Shown here: piece after piece, positions 1-6,100 of the stretch
Numbering within the stretch: the stretch's first letter is position 1
How the letters are laid out: every line of letters starts with the position of its first letter
Origin: a bacterium
Lineage (GTDB): Bacteria; Actinomycetota; Actinomycetes; Actinomycetales; Actinomycetaceae
NCBI GenBank assembly: GCA_030544165.1
Contig: JAUNRP010000058.1
Coordinates: 1 to 7,300, forward strand
DNA length: 7,300 bases
Direction of reading: 5' to 3'
Notes under the pieces: generated by a model
What the model was told of the DNA's origin: nothing
The model's input: only the letters and a program-made list of their open reading frames with translations
Databases searched by the model: none
Translations under genes and position numbers: made by a program

Positions 1-536
1 TGGACCTCTCCGAGGAGGAGATCGACCGGACGTTCGACGTGAACGTGCTCTCCCACTACCGCACTGTGAAGGCCTTCCTGCCCGCCATGCTGGAGCGGGA
101 CTCCGGGCTGGTGGTGACGGTGGCGTCCGCGGCAGGCCTGATCGGGGTGCCACGGCAGACCGACTACTCGGCCTCCAAGTTCGCCGCCGTGGGCTTCACG
201 GAGTCACTGCGGGTGGAGTTGCGGCACCGCGGATCGCAGGTGGGGACTCTCGTGGTCTGCCCCTACTACATCGACACCGGCATGTTCGAGGGCGTGCGGA
301 CCAAGGTGCCCCTCCTCCTCCCGGTCCTCCAGCCGGAGCGGGTGGCCGAACAGGTGCTGGACGCCATCGAGTCCGGTAAGCAGCGGCTCGTGCTTCCGCC
401 GTTCGCCCAGTCGGTGTTGTTCATGAAGGGCCTCCCCGTGGCCGCGATGGACGCGGTGGCAGAACTCTTCGGGGTGAACGCCACGATGGACCACTTCACG
501 GGCCGGAAGGTGAAGCAGGCGAGGCCTGCGCCCTGA
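1..536 (+). CDS. Short-chain dehydrogenase/reductase, 5'-truncated by window edge
   Basis: This is an NAD(P)-dependent oxidoreductase of the classical SDR superfamily. The frame is open from base 3 and ends at TGA 534-536, giving 177 visible residues. About 100 N-terminal residues, including the TGxxxGxG cofactor loop, lie outside the window. Counting from the first full codon, the active-site Asn is N14 in DVNVLSHY, the catalytic Ser is S42 in VASAAG, and Y55/K59 form the YSASK motif. The block TVKAFLPAM...VTVASAAGLIG...YSASKFAAVGF closely resembles the SDR16C group (retinol dehydrogenase 10 and 17-beta-HSD11 type), which act on retinoids, steroids or other lipophilic alcohols. Family membership is clear; the substrate is not, since bacterial members are mostly uncharacterised. 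The C-terminal part (about residues 85-177) is the usual variable substrate region. The gene converges on tal with only 29 nt between stop codons. Confidence 0.9.
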   Translation, partial: DLSEEEIDRTFDVNVLSHYRTVKAFLPAMLERDSGLVVTVASAAGLIGVPRQTDYSASKFAAVGFTESLRVELRHRGSQVGTLVVCPYYIDTGMFEGVRTKVPLLLPVLQPERVAEQVLDAIESGKQRLVLPPFAQSVLFMKGLPVAAMDAVAELFGVNATMDHFTGRKVKQARPAP

Positions 537-590
537 GGGCCGTGCTCACGCCCTGAGGGCCGTGCCTACGCCCCAAGGGCGGAGCGCACG
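531..590. repeat. Three 20-bp tandem units at the SDR/tal convergent junction
   Basis: Units run 531-550, 551-570 and 571-590. Units 1 and 2 differ at two positions. Unit 3 matches unit 1 at 15 of 20. Each starts with CCCTGAGGGC or CCCCAAGGGC and ends in a CACG/TACG-like tail. Unit 1 carries the SDR stop codon, the end of unit 2 carries the tal stop codon, and unit 3 encodes the last residues of Tal. No fourth unit is recognisable on either side. Confidence 0.8.
536..581. terminator. Possible bidirectional terminator hairpins between SDR gene and tal
   Basis: Two short GC-rich stems can form. AGGGC (536-540) pairs with GCCCT (550-554) around a 9-nt loop. CGCCC (569-573) pairs with GGGCG (577-581) around a 3-nt loop. 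They lie at the 3' ends of two convergent genes, where a shared terminator is expected. Neither stem is long and neither strand has a T-run, so termination is inferred mainly from position. Confidence 0.35.
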
Positions 591-1657
591 CTCTCCAGCA
601 GCTCCTCCCAGGACGCCTCGAACTTCTCCACGCCCTCGGACTCCAGCTTGTCGGTGACATCCCGGAAGTCCACGCCCACCTCGGCGAGCCTGTCCATCAC
701 CTGGTGTGCGGCCTCGTACTGGGTGCGCACGTCCACGAACTCCCCGAGCTCCTCCGCGGAGGCGGCGAGCGTGGCGGCCGGCATCGTGTTCACCACGTTC
801 GGGGCCACCAACTGGTCCACGTACATGGTCTTGGAGTACTCCGGGTTCTTGGTGCCGGTGGAGGCCCAGAGCACCCGCTGCGGGTTCGCGCCCTCCAGCG
901 AGGTGAACCGCTCCGAGCCGAAGATCTCCTCGTACGCCTGGTAGGCGAGCTGGCCGTTGGCGATCGCCACTTTTCCCTTCAGCGCCAGCGCCTCTTCGGT
1001 GCCGATCTCATCGAGGCGCCTGTCCACCTCGGCGTCGATCCGGGAGATGAAGAAGGACGCCACCGAGTGGATGGTGGTCAGGTCCTTCCCCTTCCGGTTG
1101 GCCAGCTCCAGTCCATCGATGTAGGCGTTGGCCACCGCGCGGTACTGGTCCAGGGCGAAGATCAGGGTGGTGTTCACCGAGATGCCCTCGCTGATCACCT
1201 CGGTGATCGCGGGGAGGCCCTCCACCGTGGCGGGGATCTTGATCATCACGTTGGGCCGGTCCACCTTCTCCCACAGCATCTTGGCCGCCTCGATGGTGGC
1301 CTCGGTGTTGCGGGCGAGGCGTGGGTCCACCTCGATGGAGACGCGGCCATCGAACCCGCCGCTGGACTCGTAGATCTCCGTGAAGGCATCGCACGCCTCA
1401 CGTACGTCGTCGGTGGTGGCGGCCACCACGGCGTCGTCGAGCGAGGTACCGGCGGAGGCGAGACCCGAGAACTGCTCCGCGTAGTCCTCGCCCTTGGCGA
1501 GCGCAGCAGCGAAGATCGTGGGGTTGGTGGTCACGCCCACCACGTTGCGGGTCTCCACATCCGAGGCGAGTGCGCCAGAGGTGAGGGCTCCGCGGGAGAG
1601 ATCGTCCAGCCAGATGGAAACGCCGGCGTCGGACAGTTTCTTCAGGTTGTCGGTCAT
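566..1657 (-). CDS. tal: Transaldolase
   Basis: Transaldolase transfers a dihydroxyacetone unit from sedoheptulose 7-phosphate to glyceraldehyde 3-phosphate, giving erythrose 4-phosphate and fructose 6-phosphate (non-oxidative pentose phosphate pathway, cytoplasm). The protein has 363 residues, normal for the longer actinobacterial type. Visible signatures are IWLDDLSR (14-22, with Asp near 18), GVTTNPTIF (41-49, a transaldolase signature), VSIEVDP (106-112, catalytic-type Glu109), NVMIKIPAT (136-144, Schiff-base Lys140), VNTTLIFA (161-168), and STGTKNP with the following MYVDQLVAPNVVNTMP block. The frame is open 60 codons further upstream, but MTDNLKKLSD is chosen because it fits the family N-terminus. 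AGAAGGGA (1665-1672, minus) sits 7 nt before this ATG, and the longer form would run into tkt. It follows tkt by 16 nt, so the two are almost certainly co-transcribed. Confidence 0.97.
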   Translation of the reverse strand: MTDNLKKLSDAGVSIWLDDLSRGALTSGALASDVETRNVVGVTTNPTIFAAALAKGEDYAEQFSGLASAGTSLDDAVVAATTDDVREACDAFTEIYESSGGFDGRVSIEVDPRLARNTEATIEAAKMLWEKVDRPNVMIKIPATVEGLPAITEVISEGISVNTTLIFALDQYRAVANAYIDGLELANRKGKDLTTIHSVASFFISRIDAEVDRRLDEIGTEEALALKGKVAIANGQLAYQAYEEIFGSERFTSLEGANPQRVLWASTGTKNPEYSKTMYVDQLVAPNVVNTMPAATLAASAEELGEFVDVRTQYEAAHQVMDRLAEVGVDFRDVTDKLESEGVEKFEASWEELLESVRSALGA

Positions 1658-1664
1658 TGTCTGT

Positions 1665-1672
1665 TCCCTTCT
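1665..1672 (-). promoter_or_regulatory. Ribosome binding site of tal
   Basis: Read on the minus strand this is AGAAGGGA, 7 nt before the tal ATG (1657-1655). It lies wholly in the 16-nt gap after the tkt stop codon. It decides the tal start against the longer open frame that extends back into tkt. Confidence 0.75.
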
Positions 1673-1673
1673 G

Positions 1674-3761
1674 TCAGTTGGCGGCAGAGATGGATTCCTT
1701 GGCGGCAGCCACCACGGTGGCGGCGTTGAGTCCGTAGGAGTCGAGCAGCATGACACCATCGGCAGACTCACCGAAGTGGTCGATGCCAACGGAACGGCCG
1801 GCGTCGCCCACGATGCGGGCCCACCCGAACGTGGCACCGGCCTCCACGGAGACGCGCGCCTTGACGGACGCGGGCAACACGGACTCGCGGTACTCCTCGT
1901 CCTGCTCCTCGAACCACTCGAGGCACGGGGCGGAGATGACGCGGGCGGACACGCCCTCGGCGGCCAGTTCCTCGCGCGCCGCGAGCGCCACCTGGACCTC
2001 CGAACCCGTGGCGATCAGCAGGACGTCCGGCTCACCATCGGTGTCAGCGAGAACGTACGCTCCGCGCAGCACGCCCTCGGCGGACCCCAGCCCCTCTCCC
2101 TCGCGGTCGAAGACCGGGAGGTTCTGCCGGGACAGGATCAGCCCGGAGGGGTTGGTGTCCCGCTCCAAGATGCCCCTCCACGCCTGGGAGGTCTCGTTCG
2201 CGTCCGCCGGACGAACGATGTCCAGGCGCGGGATCGCGCGGTAGGCCCACAGGTGCTCCACCGGCTGGTGGGTGGGGCCGTCCTCGCCCACGCCCACCGA
2301 ATCGTGGGTCCACACGTAGATGGAGGGAATCCCCATCACGGCCGCCAGGCGCACCGCGCCACGCATGTAGTCCGCGAACACGAAGAACGTGCCACCGTAC
2401 GGGCGGGTGAGGCCGTGCAGCACGATCCCGTTCACCACGGCGCCCATGCCGTGCTCGCGGATACCGAAGTGCATGGTGCGGCCGTACTTGTTGCCCGGGA
2501 ACATCTCGGACTGGCGGTCCTCGGGAAGGAAGGACGGCTGGCCCTTCATGGTGGTGTTGTTCGAGCCGGCGAGGTCCGCGGAGCCACCCCACAGCTCCGG
2601 CAGCACGTCCGCGAGCGCCGCCAGCACGGAGCCGGAGGCCGCGCGGGTGGCCAGCGCCTTGTCCGCCGGGAATACCGGCAGGGCATCCGTCCAGCCCTCG
2701 GGCAGCCCGCGGGCCTGGAGCCGGTCGAGCAGCTCCCCGCCCTCGGGGTTACCCGATCGCCAGGACGCCATCTGCTCATCCCACGCCGCGCGCGCCTCAG
2801 CCGCTCGCTCGGCGCTGCGGGAGCGCGTGTACTCGATGACCTCGTCCGCCACCTGGAAGTCGGCCTCGGGGTCCAGCCCCAGAGCCTCCTTCAGCCCGCG
2901 AATCTCGTCCCCACCGAGGGCCGAGCCGTGGGCCGCACCCGTGTTCTGCTTGGTGGGGGAGGGCCACGCCATGATGGTGGTGAGGCGGATCAGGGAGGGC
3001 CTGTCCGTGACCTTCTGCGCCTCACGGATCGCGTTGTAGAGCGCCTCCGGATCCTCGCGGTACTCGGAGTGCCCGTTGGTCCAGTCCACGTGCTGGGTGT
3101 GCCACCCGTAGGACTCGTAGCGCTTCTCCACGTCCTCGCTGAACGCGATCACCGTGTCGTCCTCGATCGAGATCCGGTTGTCGTCCCAGATGAGGATCAG
3201 GTTGCCGAGCCGCTGCGTGCCCGCGAGCGAGGAGGCCTCGGAGGTCACGCCCTCCTGCAGGCAGCCCTCGCCGGCCACCACGTAGACGGTGTGGTCGAAC
3301 GGGGATTCACCATCGGCCGTGTCCGGATCCAGCAGGCCGCGCTCACGGCGCGCCGCCATCGCCATCCCCACCGCGGAGGCGAGGCCCTGGCCCAGCGGGC
3401 CGGTGGTCATCTCCACGCCGTCCGTCTCGCCGTACTCCGGGTGGCCCGGGGTGATCGAGTGCCGCGTGCGCAGCTTCTTCAGGTCATCAAGCTCCACGCC
3501 GTAACCGGCCAGGTAGAGCTGGTTGTACAGGGTGAGCGAGGAGTGCCCGATCGAGAGGACGAACCGGTCCCGCCCCAGCCACTTCGGGTCCGCAGGATCG
3601 TGCCGCATGACCTTCTGGAACAGCGTGTACGCCATGGGGGCCAGCGAGATCGCCGTGCCGGGGTGGCCGTTCCCCACCTTCTGCACCGCGTCCGCGGCGA
3701 GCGCACGCGTGGTGTCCACCGCGCGTTGGTCGAGTTCCGTCCATTCGAAGTGCTGGCCCAT
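1674..3761 (-). CDS. tkt: Transketolase
   Basis: Thiamine-diphosphate enzyme that moves two-carbon ketol units between sugar phosphates; partner of Tal in the non-oxidative pentose phosphate pathway. With the start at 3761 it has 695 residues, a normal length. The N-terminal PP domain shows GNGHPGT (30-36), GHSS (72-75), GPLGQGLA (121-128) and the ThDP/Mg motif GEGCLQEG...DDN (164-195). The usual GDG reads GEG here (Glu165). AAHGSALGGDE follows at about 276-286. The PYR domain shows FGIREHGMG (432-440) with catalytic Glu436, THDSVGVGEDGPTHQPVEH (485-503) and SRQNLP (544-549). The C-terminal domain carries GIDHFGESADG. The frame is open to 3866, but MGQHFEWTELDQ is chosen because AGGAAGGA lies 9 nt upstream and the family begins close to WTELDQRAVDT. 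It is the first gene of a tkt-tal operon, divergent from ctaB. Confidence 0.97.
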   Translation of the reverse strand: MGQHFEWTELDQRAVDTTRALAADAVQKVGNGHPGTAISLAPMAYTLFQKVMRHDPADPKWLGRDRFVLSIGHSSLTLYNQLYLAGYGVELDDLKKLRTRHSITPGHPEYGETDGVEMTTGPLGQGLASAVGMAMAARRERGLLDPDTADGESPFDHTVYVVAGEGCLQEGVTSEASSLAGTQRLGNLILIWDDNRISIEDDTVIAFSEDVEKRYESYGWHTQHVDWTNGHSEYREDPEALYNAIREAQKVTDRPSLIRLTTIMAWPSPTKQNTGAAHGSALGGDEIRGLKEALGLDPEADFQVADEVIEYTRSRSAERAAEARAAWDEQMASWRSGNPEGGELLDRLQARGLPEGWTDALPVFPADKALATRAASGSVLAALADVLPELWGGSADLAGSNNTTMKGQPSFLPEDRQSEMFPGNKYGRTMHFGIREHGMGAVVNGIVLHGLTRPYGGTFFVFADYMRGAVRLAAVMGIPSIYVWTHDSVGVGEDGPTHQPVEHLWAYRAIPRLDIVRPADANETSQAWRGILERDTNPSGLILSRQNLPVFDREGEGLGSAEGVLRGAYVLADTDGEPDVLLIATGSEVQVALAAREELAAEGVSARVISAPCLEWFEEQDEEYRESVLPASVKARVSVEAGATFGWARIVGDAGRSVGIDHFGESADGVMLLDSYGLNAATVVAAAKESISAAN

Positions 3762-3770
3762 GCCGCGTTG

Positions 3771-3778
3771 TCCTTCCT
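3771..3778 (-). promoter_or_regulatory. Ribosome binding site of tkt
   Basis: Minus-strand AGGAAGGA, 9 nt before ATG 3761-3759. An upstream in-frame ATG at MGAKEGQ would place this Shine-Dalgarno inside the coding sequence, so the downstream ATG is preferred. Confidence 0.75.
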
Positions 3779-3789
3779 TGGCGCCCATG

Positions 3790-3831
3790 CCGAAGCCTTG
3801 CCGATACATGATCGAGACTAGTGCGCTTCGG
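3790..3831. repeat. Inverted repeat in the tkt leader region
   Basis: CCGAAGC (3790-3796) and GCTTCGG (3825-3831) are perfect 7-bp inverted repeats 28 nt apart. The interval also contains a 4-bp stem (CGAT/ATCG around ACATG) and an ACTAGT palindrome. It lies between the tkt start codon and the likely tkt promoter, so it could be a leader-RNA structure or an operator. A 7-bp match with this spacing can arise by chance in GC-rich DNA. Confidence 0.3.
3815..3820 (-). promoter_or_regulatory. Candidate -10 element for tkt-tal
   Basis: Minus-strand TAGTCT fits the actinobacterial TAnnnT -10 pattern. It would start transcription near 3808 and give a leader of about 46 nt. No convincing -35 hexamer is present 17-18 nt upstream, so this is a weak call based on the -10 and its location. 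Confidence 0.3.
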
Positions 3832-3844
3832 AGGTACGGCGACC

Positions 3845-3850
3845 TAGGAT
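3845..3850 (+). promoter_or_regulatory. Candidate upstream -10 element for ctaB
   Basis: TAGGAT fits the actinobacterial TAnnaT -10 consensus on the plus strand, in the divergent tkt/ctaB spacer. The hexamer 18 nt upstream (GTGCGC) is a poor -35. It would give a leader of roughly 95-130 nt, depending on the ctaB start. Confidence 0.25.
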
Positions 3851-3948
3851 GCACGTTTGTTGCCACGAGCGAACACCGCAGGCACCCCCGTGTCCCACCT
3901 CTCCCTCCCGATCCGTGGCGCGCCGCCCGCCACCGCCCCCGTTCGGCC

Positions 3949-3954
3949 TAGAAT
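3949..3954 (+). promoter_or_regulatory. Candidate proximal -10 element for ctaB
   Basis: TAGAAT is a strong-looking -10 hexamer, but the DNA upstream is all C/G-rich with no recognisable -35. If used, transcription would begin near 3960. That would exclude the ATG at 3953 and leave a short leader ahead of the AAGGAG at 3974-3979. It bears directly on which ctaB start is real. Confidence 0.3.
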
Positions 3955-5008
3955 GACCCCCATCCGCATCCGCAAGGAGTTCCCCATTTCCCGTCCCAGC
4001 CCCACCCCCACGCAGGGGAAGCAGACCCACATTCCCGACGACGGCACTTCCGTTGCCGCCGCGGTGACGCCTCCCAGCAGCGCAAGTTCCGTCGTCGTCC
4101 CGGGGAATGGATGGACAGCCGCGGACAAGGCGCGCGGGTACGTGGCGCTCATGAAGCTGCGGGTGGTGGAGCTCCTCCTGATCACCACGGTCCCCACCAT
4201 GGTGCTGGCCGAGCGCGGGTGGCCGGGCTGGTGGCTCGTGATCCTCACGCTGATCGGCGGCACGGGCGCGGCGGGCGCCGCCAACGCGTGGAACATGATC
4301 CTGGACCGGGACATCGACGCGGTCATGAACCGTACCAAGAACCGGCCGCTCGTGACGGGCGTCCTCAGCGTGCGCGAGGCCGTGGTGTTCGCGGCCGCGC
4401 TCACGGTGGTCTCTCTGTTGTGGTTCGGCCTCCTCGCGAACTGGGTGGCGGCCGGGCTCACCCTCATCGCGCTGCTCGTGTACGTGGTGGGCTACACGAT
4501 GATCTTGAAGCGCCGCACGCCGCAGAACATCGTGTGGGGCGGGATCGCCGGCTGTATGCCGGTGTTGATCGGCTGGTCCGCGGTCACGGGATCGGTGGCG
4601 TGGGAGCCGTTCATCCTCTTCCTGGTCATCTTCTTCTGGACGCCGCCGCACTACTGGCCCCTGTCCATGAAGTTCAAGAAGGACTACGCCGCCGCCGGGG
4701 TGCCCATGGCGCCCGTGGTGCAGGAGACGCCCACGGTGGCGTGGCACATGATCGTGCACACCGTGGCGATGGTGGCCTGCACCCTGGTGCTGATCCCGGT
4801 GGCCCCGATGGGCTGGATCTACACGGCGGTGGCCGTGGCGGCCGGTGCGTGGTTCATCTACGCGGTGGTCCGCCTGTACGTGCGTGCCAAGCATCCCGAG
4901 ATCGGCCCACTGGCGGCGATGAAGGTCTTCCACGGCTCGATCTACTACCTGACCGCGCTGTTCGTGGCCGTGGGGCTCGATCCGTTCGGGCCGTCCCTGC
5001 CGTTCTAG
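3953..5008 (+). CDS. ctaB: Protoheme IX farnesyltransferase (heme O synthase)
   Basis: Membrane UbiA-family prenyltransferase (COX10/CyoE type) that adds farnesyl diphosphate to heme B to make heme O, a precursor for heme-copper oxidases. From the ATG at 3953 it is 351 residues. Motif 1, NMILDRDID, supplies N114, D118 and D122 of NxxxDxxxD. The family block KRRTPQNIVWGGIAG begins at about 186. FFWTPPHYWPLSMKFKKDY (about 227-245) follows, then GVPMAPVV. Several hydrophobic segments lie between about 71 and 345. The first 60 or so residues are a Pro/Ser/Thr-rich tail not typical of the core. The start is uncertain: ATG 3953 has no Shine-Dalgarno, GTG 4064 has none either, and AAGGAG at 3974-3979 points to an in-frame ATT at 3986 (340 residues). 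The gene is divergent from tkt and is followed after 7 nt by xerD. Confidence 0.95.
   Translation: MTPIRIRKEFPISRPSPTPTQGKQTHIPDDGTSVAAAVTPPSSASSVVVPGNGWTAADKARGYVALMKLRVVELLLITTVPTMVLAERGWPGWWLVILTLIGGTGAAGAANAWNMILDRDIDAVMNRTKNRPLVTGVLSVREAVVFAAALTVVSLLWFGLLANWVAAGLTLIALLVYVVGYTMILKRRTPQNIVWGGIAGCMPVLIGWSAVTGSVAWEPFILFLVIFFWTPPHYWPLSMKFKKDYAAAGVPMAPVVQETPTVAWHMIVHTVAMVACTLVLIPVAPMGWIYTAVAVAAGAWFIYAVVRLYVRAKHPEIGPLAAMKVFHGSIYYLTALFVAVGLDPFGPSLPF
3974..3979 (+). promoter_or_regulatory. Shine-Dalgarno-like AAGGAG without a standard start codon
   Basis: This is the best ribosome binding site upstream of the ctaB core. No ATG, GTG or TTG follows at a workable distance. Six nucleotides downstream is ATT (3986-3988), in the ctaB frame. 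It may mark a rare ATT initiation, or it may be internal to a longer coding sequence. Confidence 0.45.
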
Positions 5009-5015
5009 CGGTTCC

Positions 5016-5936
5016 GTGAGCATCTCCCGCGCCGCCCGCGACTACCTCGCGCACCTGGGCGTGGAGCGCGGCGCCGCCGCCAACACGGTGGCCGCCTACC
5101 GCCGGGATCTGGCCCGGTACGAGGCATTCCTTGGCGCGCGGGGCCGGGGCGGGCTGGGGGAGGTCCGGGAGGCGGACGTGCGCGAGTTCCTCGTGGCCGT
5201 CCAGTCCGGCGACGACGGGGGGCGCCCCCTCGCCGCGTCCTCCGCCGGCCGCGTGCTCGCCTCCGTGAGGGGACTGCACAAGTTCGCCCTGCTCGAGGGG
5301 CTGGTGGGTGAGGATGTGGCGGTAGGGGTGTCACCGCCGTCGACGCGGAAGGAACTCCCGCACGTGCTGACCGTCTCCCAGGTGGAGGCGCTGCTGGGGG
5401 CGGTTTCCGGGGAGGAGCCGGCAGACCTGCGCGACCGGGCCCTGCTGGAGGTGCTGTACGGGACGGGGGCGCGGATCTCGGAGGCTGTGGGTCTGGCGGC
5501 GGACGACGTGGATTCCGAGACGCGGTCCGTGCGGCTGCTGGGGAAGGGCTCGAAGGTGCGGGTGGTGCCGATCGGCTCGTTCGCGCTGGAGGCGCTGGAG
5601 GCGTACACCGTACGTGCCCGGCCGGTGTTGGCGTCGAAGGGGCGTGGGACGGCGGTGCTGTTCCTGAACTCGCTGGGCCGGCCGCTCTCACGGCAGAGCG
5701 CATGGGCGATCCTGCGGAAGGCCGCGGAGAAGGCGGGGATCGGCGTGGAGATCTCTCCGCACACGTTGCGGCACTCGTTCGCCACCCACCTGCTGGACGG
5801 CGGCGCGGACGTGCGCGTGGTGCAGGAGCTGCTGGGGCACGCGAGCGTGACCACCACGCAGATCTACACGCATGTGAGCATCGATGCGCTCCGCGAGACC
5901 TACGCCCTGGCCCACCCCCGCGCCCAATTTTCGTGA
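5016..5936 (+). CDS. xerD: Tyrosine recombinase XerD
   Basis: Site-specific recombinase that, with XerC, resolves chromosome dimers at dif near the terminus. It is 306 residues, standard for XerC/D. The N-terminal SAM-like DNA-binding domain covers about 1-95 (YLAHLGVERGAAANTVAAY). The catalytic domain has R153 (GTGARISE), K177 (LGKGSK), H249 and R252 (HTLRHSF), H275 (LLGHASV) and nucleophile Y284 (IYTHV). All six sit at a constant +5 offset from the E. coli XerD residues, so it should be active. GGADVRVVQELLGHASVTTT favours XerD over XerC. The start is GTG 5016 with no clear Shine-Dalgarno, 7 nt after the ctaB stop, suggesting translational coupling to ctaB. A phage or element integrase is less likely given the length and close XerD match. 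A hairpin follows the stop directly. Confidence 0.93.
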   Translation: MSISRAARDYLAHLGVERGAAANTVAAYRRDLARYEAFLGARGRGGLGEVREADVREFLVAVQSGDDGGRPLAASSAGRVLASVRGLHKFALLEGLVGEDVAVGVSPPSTRKELPHVLTVSQVEALLGAVSGEEPADLRDRALLEVLYGTGARISEAVGLAADDVDSETRSVRLLGKGSKVRVVPIGSFALEALEAYTVRARPVLASKGRGTAVLFLNSLGRPLSRQSAWAILRKAAEKAGIGVEISPHTLRHSFATHLLDGGADVRVVQELLGHASVTTTQIYTHVSIDALRETYALAHPRAQFS

Positions 5937-5963
5937 GGGGGCGCGAGATTTGATCGCGCTCCC
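5937..5963 (+). terminator. Hairpin directly after xerD stop
   Basis: GGGGGCGCGA (5937-5946) pairs with TCGCGCTCCC (5954-5963), a 10-bp stem with one G-T wobble and a 7-nt loop. It begins at the base after the xerD TGA. No T-run follows, as is common for actinobacterial terminators. It probably ends the ctaB-xerD transcript. Confidence 0.55.
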
Positions 5964-6012
5964 ACAAGGTGGCCTCGGGTCGCCCGTCGCCCGGCCCTCG
6001 ATCAGGGTGAAC

Positions 6013-6050
6013 TCTCCACAGGCTGCAGTAGCACAGGCTTCTCCACAGGC
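6013..6050 (+). repeat. Repeated TCTCCACAGGC motif upstream of the nuclease-like gene
   Basis: TCTCCACAGGC occurs exactly at 6013-6023 and 6040-6050, 27 bp apart. A related CACAGGC lies between them at 6032-6038. The second copy forms TTCTCCACA (6039-6047), one mismatch from a DnaA box. The repeats lie in the 164-bp spacer between xerD and the next gene, 50-90 bp upstream of the assigned start. They could be an operator, but this is inference. Confidence 0.55.
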
Positions 6051-6100
6051 CCGGTGTGCTGGCCTCCCGCGGATGGGCCACGTCGTCGACCATCCAACGT

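Noticed and set aside
531..590. CRISPR-like array
   Set aside because: The three units are directly adjacent with no spacers and overlap coding sequence; no cas genes are present.
704..1729. 341-codon plus-strand frame opposite tal
   Set aside because: Same in-register antisense artefact of high GC; the translation is rich in His, Gly and Arg with no recognisable domain.
1494..3821. 775-codon open frame on the plus strand opposite tkt and part of tal
   Set aside because: Its codons are in register with the tkt codons on the opposite strand, so stops arise only from rare sense codons (TTA, CTA, TCA). The translation is low-complexity and matches no family, while the opposite strand encodes an unmistakable transketolase.
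3818..5023. 401-codon minus-strand frame opposite ctaB
   Set aside because: In-register antisense shadow of ctaB; composition dominated by His, Arg and Gly, with no family features.
5016..5936. Reading the tyrosine recombinase as an integrase marking a mobile element together with the downstream gene
   Set aside because: Length, motif spacing and the GGADVRVVQELLGHASVTTT block match housekeeping XerD; no tRNA, att-like direct repeats or other element genes are visible.
6012..6047. DnaA boxes indicating a replication origin
   Set aside because: Only two imperfect boxes (one and two mismatches), no AT-rich unwinding region, and no dnaA/dnaN neighbourhood.
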